From Ornithinibacter aureus (GTDB taxonomy: Bacteria; Actinomycetota; Actinomycetes; Actinomycetales; Dermatophilaceae), in assembly GCF_009858245.1 (NCBI RefSeq), contig NZ_VMSB01000001.1:1736001-1800000 (forward strand): 64,000 nucleotides of DNA, read 5' to 3'. The notes beneath the pieces were generated by a model, which saw only the letters and a list, made by a program, of their open reading frames with translations, did not search any database and was not told the origin of the DNA. Shown here one piece after another: positions 25,883 through 32,667 of the stretch. Both the position numbers and the translations under genes were made by a program. Within the stretch, counting starts at the first letter, position 1. Each line of letters begins with the position of its first letter.

Positions 25883-27093
25883 CGAGCAGGTCAAGCCGGT
25901 GATCAAAGTCAACTCGCCGCTCGCCTCCCCCGTGGTCGAGGAGATGCCTCACTTGGGCTCTCATCCCCGCGGTCATCTCGGTCAACTGATATCCAGTTCC
26001 GAGCAGAGCTTCCGGTGCGTACGCGGGTTGGTTCTCTTGGGCGTCGATTAGCGGCACTAGCTCGTCCACGCTGGTGACCTGGACACCTAGATCCCCAGCG
26101 ATACGTTCGTATCTGCGCCGCGCAGGCCGATCTCGCGTGACCAGAACTCCGACTCCCGCGCTCACGGCGTAGGCAACATGGCGAAGGTCGCTAACGTCCT
26201 GGTCGCGCGTCAACGGCTTCCCCACCAGGCTCTGGATCCGCCTTTCCCAATCCTCGAGAACCGAGGGCTTCACCACTAGGCGCGGGTAATTGTTGGCAAT
26301 CGCTCGCAGGCGCGCGCGCTCGGCAACTATTGGATTTCGCTGTATCTCGTTCAGCGTTTCGGGGCTTAGTAAGATATCTAAGCGATCTCCCTCGAAATCC
26401 TTCAGAATCTCTACCGACGGCGAACACCTGCTCCCTGCCGGAGGATGCAGGTCGATGAAGACGTTGGAATCGATCAGGACCGGCACGACCTGAGGCTTAG
26501 AACCTTGCCAAGTCATCAGGTCAGCGTGCCCGTGATCGCGCCACCACTCCGTGAGTGTCGAGCCGACGGCTCTCCTTCCGGGTCGCTCTCCGCGCGAGAC
26601 GAATCCCAAGCGCGGCCACATGCGATTGACATCAAAGTCCTGCCGGCACCGGAGGCGGATTCCGCGTAAATGGGCATATCGGTCTGACAGTTCGTGAATC
26701 AGCGCACGCGCAATCCCAGAATCGCGATAGTTGGGTTCAACCACGAGCTGCGCGATTGCAACTTCGTCTCTGGGTAGACGATAGAGGACAAAGCCCATCA
26801 AGCCGTCTACTGCAGAAGTTCCGTCAGTCGCTGCGAGGATGCGACCCGCCTCCGCGTAATCATCCCAAGCCGCGAACGGCAAGTGCCCTACCGTGCTCGC
26901 AAACTGGTCACCGAGAGTCCGCGCGCGGACGAACAGGTCCGACCCCTTGGTCGGCTCGACCCAGGTAATGTCAACGCCGCCCCGAGTCACCCACTATTGG
27001 TAGCAGATTTGAGACCCTCAATCGTCAAGACTCGCAGGGAGACCATGTTCAACCAAGGCAGAGCGATCATCGGCCTATCCGGTGGGGGTCGAC

Positions 27094-27122
27094 GCACGTC
27101 ACTCGCCGCGAGAGGCGAGCAC
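27094..27122 (+). repeat. Cassette-boundary repeat, site r
   Basis: GCACGTC-ACTC-GCCGCG with CTCGCC and GGCGAG (27102-27119) forming a six-pair hairpin. It lies between the GNAT-PIN gene and the 3' end of the next minus-strand gene. Confidence 0.5.
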
Positions 27123-27127
27123 CTTGC

Positions 27128-27805
27128 CTAGGTTTCGTGAGACCGGGAGGTCGGGCTCGCCGGGCTCCGGCCGAGTTGACTAGCGATGCTCGTGGCGGCG
27201 GCTGACAGTCGCCTGAGACTCTTGTCGATGGTCTCGAGCCGCCCGGGCAGAGAGTCAGACGACACTTCGTACGTGGTCATCTTCACGATGTCGACGTGTA
27301 ATGAGTAGGTGTCGGAGTACCGGCGACGGCCGGGTCCTCGGTAGGTCACTGACACCTTGACTTCGTCGGTGGTGGGCTCCCGGTTCTGGAGTTCTATGCT
27401 GCCTGTAACGACCTCACCTGACCACCAGATGTTTCGCAATTCCTGACCGGGAGCCAAAACGGGGATCGGCTGCGCGTACCGCCTCAGCATGAAGGGCGTC
27501 ACGTACGGGCCCCCTTCGGCAGGGACAACGGGAAGGGGGTCGAGGCGGACGGCCAGGTCCCGGGCAACGGTCAACCCGGAGTTCCGCACGACAAGGTCGA
27601 TGACGCTATGACTGTTGGGTCCTCGCTGAAGCTCGGCAGTGACCATCGGTCGTGAGCGTTCTCGGCTGTCTTCGGCGGTACGGAAAAGCGCGGCTACCGC
27701 CACTAGTCCCGTAACGATGACGGCGATGGCTTGCAGGCCGGCGCCGTTGTCGTTGACCCACGTCCAGATGTCCCCCAGCGGCATGAACACAGTCCACCAC
27801 GCCAT
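27128..27805 (-). CDS. Membrane-anchored hypothetical protein
   Basis: About 225 residues: one N-terminal membrane span (about 22-43, LQAIAVIVTGLVAVAALF), then an Ig-like beta sandwich (VIDLVVRNSGLTVARDLAV) and a basic, Ser/Thr-rich tail. The topology suggests a small anchored domain of unknown function. The ATG at 27805 is chosen over a TTG at 27829; neither has a good ribosome site. Confidence 0.5.
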   Translation of the reverse strand: MAWWTVFMPLGDIWTWVNDNGAGLQAIAVIVTGLVAVAALFRTAEDSRERSRPMVTAELQRGPNSHSVIDLVVRNSGLTVARDLAVRLDPLPVVPAEGGPYVTPFMLRRYAQPIPVLAPGQELRNIWWSGEVVTGSIELQNREPTTDEVKVSVTYRGPGRRRYSDTYSLHVDIVKMTTYEVSSDSLPGRLETIDKSLRRLSAAATSIASQLGRSPASPTSRSHET

Positions 27806-27887
27806 GCGCTCGGAGGTGGATCGGGTCAAGCCGGGCGTGTCGCCCAGGCCACGGCGCTGATTGCTGGTCGGCCTCCGGTCCGGGAAG

Positions 27888-27930
27888 GTGCGTCCTTGCG
27901 CCGCGGGCCGTCGGGCAAACGCGGCGCCGT
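27888..27930 (+). repeat. Cassette-boundary repeat, site j
   Basis: Left arm GTGCGTC-CTTGC-GCCGCG at 27888-27905; CGCGGCG at about 27917 pairs with CGCCGCG. It lies between two minus-strand membrane-protein genes, so the two are separate cassettes. Confidence 0.55.
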
Positions 27931-27958
27931 CGAACTGTCACAGATCGCCAGAGGTGGT

Positions 27959-29518
27959 CTAGCTGGACCAATGGGTATTCGGCGGTTCGGTCGGCCTGTA
28001 GCGGCCTGGATCTGCCGTCGCCAGCACCTCGGCGACCTGTCGGTACACCTCGCTCTCGCTTGGCTTGGTCTCAGACAGGTCGGGCTGATGCCATTCCTCT
28101 AGGCGCAATATCTCCGGAAGATCCGCCGGGATCCTGCGGCGGAGCTCCACGGCATCGGCGAAAAGCAGGTCGCGGTACCCGGGGACCAGCCTGCGGAATA
28201 CGTTTGTCAGGTCTTCGCCCGGAACGGCGCTCAGGTCGAGCCGATGCATGCGAACAACAACAGCCGCGCCGCTGGCGGTCCCGGGCTCGTCTTTGTCCTG
28301 GATATCGTCAGAGTTCTCGATACGGCCGAGAAAGTCCGAGCTCTCCAAGCCGGGTTGGCCACGCGTGAGGCAGTTGCCGTAGGTGTGAAGGACGTCGAGG
28401 ACCTCACCATGAAGGGGTTTGCAGCCAACGGTTTCCACGATCAATGCCCAACGACTCGCATCTGCAAAGCAATGAAGGCGACAATCGATAGTGAGGTAGT
28501 TCGGATGCCGAATATCGGGAAAAGTGAAGTCCTCTGCAGACGCATCGAGCTGGTCCAAGATCCGTGCTAGGCCATCCACTCGATTCCGAGAGCGCGCGAG
28601 TCCGCGACGCCTAACCAACTTCACGAGACGGATTGCGGCCCCGCATATAGCGACTATTGCCGCTACCGTGGCGGCCAATGAGATAAAGGATCCGCTGATA
28701 GCGTTCCAGAAGTTGACAAATCGATTTCGCCAAGTTTGTTCCGCGTAACCAGCTTCAATCACTGTTGACCTCCGGCTCACAATGTCGCCATTCTTCGTAG
28801 GCACCGTGAGGCTGAGATCTGCGCGCAGGTGCACCTCGCCGGGCTTGTCCGGGGTGAATACGAATGAATTGTCGGGCAGCGAGGGCCGGGCTAGGTCCAG
28901 TGACTGCTTGAGGCACCGCGCGGGCTCGTCGCCTAGTCTCAAGCAGAGCTCTGCCGAGGCGAGGTCTCCAGGAGGACCGCTTTGCACCGCACTGGCCGGA
29001 AATGAACTCGCGATCGATACGTCTGTCTCTTCGCCCACGGTCAAACGTCTCTTCTCACCCAAGACCTCCCATGCGCCCAATGCTTTCGCCAACCGGCTAA
29101 GTCTTGCCTTATCCGAAAGATCAGAGGTTGCGATCAACGTTTCAGCCTGTGGCATATCCCGCTGTTTATCTACGGCGACCCAGTAGTTGTAGGTTCCCTC
29201 AGGAATAGATGCGAGCCAAGATTCTTCTCCGGTTCTGACAACTTCAACACCGGCGGTGGGGAAAACGTGCAACTCCAACTTGTCGCTCTCACAACTCGAA
29301 ACTTCAGCAGTTATAGTTATCGGAGTGCCAGGCTCTACTATCCTGGGGTTTTCCCCCGATATCTCCGCACCGCAAAACTGAAATAAGTTCTGAGGCGGGT
29401 CCTGCCGATCGCTCTCCAGCAGCGAGCCGATCAGAGTCAATAGCACCCAAGTGACGCTGAGCAGGCCGAGAATTGTCGCGAAGCGGCGGCCCCGCCCCCT
29501 CGCTTCTCGTTCTGCCAT
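27959..29518 (-). CDS. Two-span membrane protein with long extracytoplasmic domain
   Basis: About 519 residues. A first membrane span (about 11-32) follows a basic N-terminus; a second (about 285-306, SFISLAATVAAIVAICGAAI) is followed by a basic stop-transfer and a cytoplasmic domain of about 210 residues. The region between the spans looks beta-rich. No family is recognised. The gene's middle (about 28.6-29.4 kb) is visibly less GC-rich than its neighbours, a sign of separate origin. The start codon is uncertain: the ATG at 29518 lacks a clear ribosome site. Confidence 0.55.
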   Translation of the reverse strand: MAEREARGRGRRFATILGLLSVTWVLLTLIGSLLESDRQDPPQNLFQFCGAEISGENPRIVEPGTPITITAEVSSCESDKLELHVFPTAGVEVVRTGEESWLASIPEGTYNYWVAVDKQRDMPQAETLIATSDLSDKARLSRLAKALGAWEVLGEKRRLTVGEETDVSIASSFPASAVQSGPPGDLASAELCLRLGDEPARCLKQSLDLARPSLPDNSFVFTPDKPGEVHLRADLSLTVPTKNGDIVSRRSTVIEAGYAEQTWRNRFVNFWNAISGSFISLAATVAAIVAICGAAIRLVKLVRRRGLARSRNRVDGLARILDQLDASAEDFTFPDIRHPNYLTIDCRLHCFADASRWALIVETVGCKPLHGEVLDVLHTYGNCLTRGQPGLESSDFLGRIENSDDIQDKDEPGTASGAAVVVRMHRLDLSAVPGEDLTNVFRRLVPGYRDLLFADAVELRRRIPADLPEILRLEEWHQPDLSETKPSESEVYRQVAEVLATADPGRYRPTEPPNTHWSS

Positions 29519-29826
29519 CGCCGCGCGCACAGGCGCAACGATGCCACCTTTCGTGGGTAGAGGACCTCGACCTCGCTCCCGGCGCGCCCGCGGACCAAAT
29601 GACAGAGACGCCAGGCGGTAGACGGGGGCCGGAAGATTGGCGGCCAAGCCCATCCCACAGCGCCTGCGGAGGTCTCAGGATCTTCGTGCGCGGCGGGTGA
29701 CTCACGCGCCAAGGTGCGGATCGAAGTCGAACGACTCCCGGATCGGTACCTGCATCCCCGTGACCCGTGCGGTGAAGGGCGCTCAAAAGGTGGGCAGGCA
29801 AGACGAGCCCCGGCGCGAGTCACAGC

Positions 29827-29893
29827 CTGCGTCTTACCGCCGCCTGATCGCGTCGTATGCGCCCGCCCGGATCGCGGCAGAACAGGACGTTCC
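29827..29893 (+). repeat. Cassette-boundary repeat, site f (full-length)
   Basis: A third long copy: CTGCGTC-TTACC-GCCGC at the left, then 36 bases identical to sites b and c, and the right arm GCGGCA-GAACA-GGACGTT. It lies between divergent genes. Confidence 0.72.
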
Positions 29894-29940
29894 AAAAATG
29901 GTTGCGGCCGCGCCTGGGTGCTCGTGAGAAGGTCTGGTGC

Positions 29941-30321
29941 ATGTCGTGGCGACCTCCCAACCAGCACACGGCCAGAGACGCCCGGCTTGATCCCTACCGA
30001 GAGCGTGCCGCGATCCTCACCAGCCGCGGCGACCGGGACGGAACGCTCTTCCTGCGCATGGAGACGCGTTGGACGCAGACAGGTGGTCACTTGTGGTGGC
30101 GGAGGTGGTCCGACGCACATGAAGTACCGCACGGCTACGTCATCTTTGCCGACGGCGGATTCGACGACTGGCTTGTCGGCCCGGACATGCTGGACGAGGA
30201 GCTCGCCGACTGGTCCCAAAACAGGTTGCGCTACACGGGCGAACTTCTTGAAGTCGAATGGCTCGACGATGAGGCCTCTCGTTACTTCCGCGATCGCGTC
30301 CTGGGTCTCGGTGCCGAATAG
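29941..30321 (+). CDS. Hypothetical protein of 126 residues
   Basis: A soluble, tryptophan-rich protein (WWRRWSDAHEVPHGYVIFADGG) with an acidic C-terminal half. No known family is recognised. The ATG follows GAGAAGG at eight bases, which is acceptable. It occupies the whole space between sites f and h. Confidence 0.5.
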   Translation: MSWRPPNQHTARDARLDPYRERAAILTSRGDRDGTLFLRMETRWTQTGGHLWWRRWSDAHEVPHGYVIFADGGFDDWLVGPDMLDEELADWSQNRLRYTGELLEVEWLDDEASRYFRDRVLGLGAE

Positions 30322-30327
30322 CCTCGA

Positions 30328-30373
30328 ACGGAGTCCTCGCCTGCTCGCGGATCGCGGCAGTTGCGGACGGGCC
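30328..30373 (+). repeat. Cassette-boundary repeat, site h
   Basis: A degenerate left arm GGAGTC-CTC-GCC is followed by the right arm GATCGCGGCA-GTTGC-GGACG, matching the consensus spacing. It lies just after the 126-residue gene. Confidence 0.5.
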
Positions 30374-30445
30374 CTGATCGGCCTTCAATGCGGTGATCTC
30401 GGTTGCTCGAGTTCGCCTTGCGAGTTTGGCCTAGGCTCTCGACTT

Positions 30446-30679
30446 GTGAGCGATACGGCCCTCAGGGCAATCACCTGGGTTGTGGCGTTCTTACCTGTGG
30501 CGCTGTTCACCGCGATCGTCTTCGACCGCATGAGTGACACGCTGCCGATCGGCAGTGCGACGCGTTCGTTCTTCATCGTGGGCTTGCTGGCTCTGACGGG
30601 GCTAGCGGCGGCGACCATTCGGCGTGCCATCCGAAACCAGCTCGATCGACGCCGTCAGACCGGTAGAACGGCGGAGTAG
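30446..30679 (+). CDS. Small two-span membrane protein
   Basis: A 77-residue protein from a GTG: VSDTALRAITWVVAFLPVAL begins the first span (about 6-24) and FFIVGLLALTGLAAATI the second (about 42-58), followed by a strongly basic tail. The GTG lies about 10 bases after TAGGCT, so the mRNA may be leaderless. Function unknown. Confidence 0.45.
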   Translation: MSDTALRAITWVVAFLPVALFTAIVFDRMSDTLPIGSATRSFFIVGLLALTGLAAATIRRAIRNQLDRRRQTGRTAE

Positions 30680-30756
30680 CGTTCACCGCCTCGCGGCATG
30701 ACCGAGCGGAGCCTGAGCGGCGGCGCAATACTGAGCCAACGAAGGGAAGTGCCTCA

Positions 30757-30975
30757 ATGGGCAACGGTGGATTCGGCTCCGACCTGTGGAAGAACGTGCA
30801 GGCCGTCAAGCTCGGTAGGCACGGGGGTATCGAGGCCCCCGTGCGCGCGAACTCACGCCAAGGCATCGTCCTCGGACAGGATGCGGTGGCCAAGAGCGAC
30901 GCCGCTGAGGCCATCGCGGCGCCGGCGACCGACCGCAAAGCCCGTCGACGGTGGAGTCGCCTATTCCGACGGTAG
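30757..30975 (+). CDS. Small soluble hypothetical protein
   Basis: A 72-residue, basic protein (MGNGGFGSDLWKNVQAVK at the start, RKARRRWSRLFRR at the end) with an alanine-rich middle. GAAGGGAAG lies just before the ATG, a good ribosome site. Not recognised. Confidence 0.4.
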   Translation: MGNGGFGSDLWKNVQAVKLGRHGGIEAPVRANSRQGIVLGQDAVAKSDAAEAIAAPATDRKARRRWSRLFRR

Positions 30976-30986
30976 GAAACGCCGAC

Positions 30987-31010
30987 ATCGCGGCATGAGA
31001 GTGCGTCAGG
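30987..31010 (+). repeat. Cassette-boundary repeat fragment, site k
   Basis: ATCGCGGCA followed by GTGCGTC (31001-31007): right-arm-like and left-arm-like boxes in abutting order. It lies between the 72-residue gene and the convergent HxlR gene. Confidence 0.35.
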
Positions 31011-31064
31011 GGCGTGGATATTGGTTGCTCTCCACGCTCTCTCGACTGGCTGCTCCACGCATGC

Positions 31065-31754
31065 TCAGGCGGAAGTTGGCTGGAGCCGCGTTGCGTCGAG
31101 CAGGGCCTGCGCAGCAACGCTGCTGCCGGCGACGGCGATGTTGGGTTCATCTCCGATGGCAGCCGTCGCCGACATGATGACGTGTTTCCAGCCTCGTGTT
31201 GTCGCGGACACTTTGGAGTGTGCCCTCCCGTCGGGGCCTCGACCTCGGAGGACGGTGGTACCCGCCGACGTGAGTTTGGCGTGGTAGGTGACCGGATCTG
31301 CGGCCGTTCGCGAGTCGGTGAGGACGAGCTCCACGACCCAGTCCTGGCTTCGAGTTGGCAAGGGACGCGCATGCGCCCGCATGGCTAATACCAAGGCGTC
31401 AGGTGACATGTCCGCGTTCCACGGAAGGCCAGGCGAGGACACGGCCCATGCGGAAAGCGCCGCGTTCACGGCTTCAAGCTCGTATCCCCACTCGGTGAGG
31501 GCGTACAGGCCCGCCCGTACCGGGGGTCCGAAGGTTTCGCGTCGGACGACTCCCGCCCGCTCGAGTGCGCCGAGCTTCTGGGTCAGGACCGACGGGCCGA
31601 TGCCAGGGACATCACGCTCAAGATCAACGAAGCGCTTAGGTCCCAAGAGCAGTTCTCGGACAACGATGAGGGTCCATCGATCCCCGATCAGGTCGAGCGC
31701 GTGCGCAGCCGCGCAACCGTCGTTGTAGGAGCCGTAGGTCCGTCGCGATGCCAC
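31065..31754 (-). CDS. HxlR-family winged-helix transcriptional regulator
   Basis: A 229-residue protein. The first about 100 residues are a typical HxlR winged helix: CAAAHALDLIGDRWTLIVVRELLLG, then VPGIGPSVLTQKLGALERAGVVRRE. The C-terminal half (about 100-229) is an SCP2-like/unknown ligand domain seen in longer members. It is transcribed divergently from the DinB-like gene, and both start beside tandem palindromes, so it probably represses both. The start is GTG. Confidence 0.85.
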   Translation of the reverse strand: MASRRTYGSYNDGCAAAHALDLIGDRWTLIVVRELLLGPKRFVDLERDVPGIGPSVLTQKLGALERAGVVRRETFGPPVRAGLYALTEWGYELEAVNAALSAWAVSSPGLPWNADMSPDALVLAMRAHARPLPTRSQDWVVELVLTDSRTAADPVTYHAKLTSAGTTVLRGRGPDGRAHSKVSATTRGWKHVIMSATAAIGDEPNIAVAGSSVAAQALLDATRLQPTSA

Positions 31755-31765
31755 ATCCTCAATCT

Positions 31766-31803
31766 ACTACTTGATTAGTAGTGGCAACTACTGTTTTAGT
31801 AGT
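31766..31803. promoter_or_regulatory. Tandem HxlR-type operators
   Basis: Two palindromes: ACTAC-N7-GTAGT at 31766-31782 and ACTACT-N5-AGTAGT at 31787-31803, together filling the 52-base gap between divergent start codons. HxlR dimers bind such TACT/AGTA dyads, so autorepression and control of the neighbour are likely. Confidence 0.75.
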
Positions 31804-31806
31804 GAC

Positions 31807-32439
31807 ATGGGCAACGAAATGCTTTGGGCAGCGGTGCACGCCGAGAGAACAGCGCTGGCTCGCGACCTGGATTCCCTTAGCGACCAGCAATGGTCGGCAC
31901 CGACCGCGTGCCCTGGTTGGGACGTTCACGACGTCTTAGCGCACCTGGTCGATTCCGCGAAGACGACTCGAATCGGGTTTGTGCTCGACATGCTCGCCTG
32001 CCGGTTCGACTTCGACAAGGCGAACGAGCGGGGCATTCGGCGAGAACGCCGTGCGGACCCCCGCGAGACACTCGCGAGCCTGAGCGGGGTCATCAATCGA
32101 ACGACAACGCCTCCAGCCCCGCTGGCCACCCGGCTCGTAGAGGCCTTCGTCCACGGCGAAGACATCAGGCGCGCGATCGGGCTGCATGGCAGTTACCCGG
32201 CGGAGCACGTGGCGACAGCTCTCCGTTACCAGGTCCGCACCTCGTTCGCCTGGGGAGGCGGCAGGGAGCGTTGTGAACGGCTCCGCCTGGTTGCATCTGA
32301 CTCTGACTTCGTGGTCGGCGACGGTTCACAAGTCTGCGGCACGAGCATCGCGCTGCTGCTCGCAGTATCGGGACGCCCCGTGAAAGACGGCGAACTAACT
32401 GGCGACGGGGCCGGAGCGCTGATGGAAGCCCGCCGCTGA
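31807..32439 (+). CDS. DinB-like/maleylpyruvate-isomerase N-terminal domain protein (TIGR03083 type)
   Basis: A 210-residue helical-bundle protein with the signature CPGWDVHDVLAHL near residue 38, including His residues that bind a metal, and a later VEAFVHGEDIRRAIG. The family comprises mycothiol-dependent metalloenzymes in actinobacteria that detoxify or isomerise small molecules. The ATG lies three bases after the second operator palindrome, so transcription is probably repressed by the HxlR protein and the mRNA is near-leaderless. Confidence 0.82.
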   Translation: MGNEMLWAAVHAERTALARDLDSLSDQQWSAPTACPGWDVHDVLAHLVDSAKTTRIGFVLDMLACRFDFDKANERGIRRERRADPRETLASLSGVINRTTTPPAPLATRLVEAFVHGEDIRRAIGLHGSYPAEHVATALRYQVRTSFAWGGGRERCERLRLVASDSDFVVGDGSQVCGTSIALLLAVSGRPVKDGELTGDGAGALMEARR

Positions 32440-32518
32440 GCCGCAGGAATTCAGCGGTTGACGTCATCAACGGCAAGTAGTTCCACACGCGCTCATCGGC
32501 ATGTGCGCGAGCATCGAG

Positions 32519-32581
32519 GTGCGTCATAGCGCCGCGAGTCGACCGGACTGGAGGCGCAAGCCGCCCGCCGGACGCTGCGAC
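32519..32581 (+). repeat. Cassette-boundary repeat, site g
   Basis: GTGCGTC-ATAGC-GCCGCG at 32519-32536, preceded by ATGTGCGCGAGCATCGAG, which it shares (one change) with site c. GGCGC and GGACGC about 20-45 bases on can pair back. This is the last site before the pilus operon. Confidence 0.6.
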
Positions 32582-32667
32582 GCCGACCGCGATTGCCATC
32601 GCGCGCTCCGCCGTTGGTGCCGGATCCCCCCGGTGATGTTGTCGAGACGCTGCTCGCGAGTGTGGCG

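Larger units (their letters stand above)
23227..26990 (-). pseudogene. GNAT-PIN fusion protein split by IS1380
   Basis: The 5' part (26990 to 25883) encodes a GNAT domain (EVAIAQLVVEPNYRDSGIAR at about 75-95) and then a PIN domain (VLIDSNVFIDLHPP at about 170, VLVTRDRPA near 285). The 3' part (24192 to 23227) encodes a second GNAT-like region and about 220 further residues. Removing the IS and one CGAG joins them in frame as DLLARDRPK, giving a protein of about 690 residues. It probably acted as a toxin-like nuclease with acetyltransferase domains, paired with the overlapping ASCH gene. The start is a GTG. Confidence 0.75.

Noticed and set aside
7190-32581. Classical class 1 integron or chromosomal integron
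   Set aside because: No IntI-like tyrosine recombinase and no GTTRRRY/RYYYAAC core in the sites; only the attC-like layout is present.
7190-32581. CRISPR array
   Set aside because: Repeats are hundreds to thousands of bases apart with genes between, not regular spacers; no cas gene seen.
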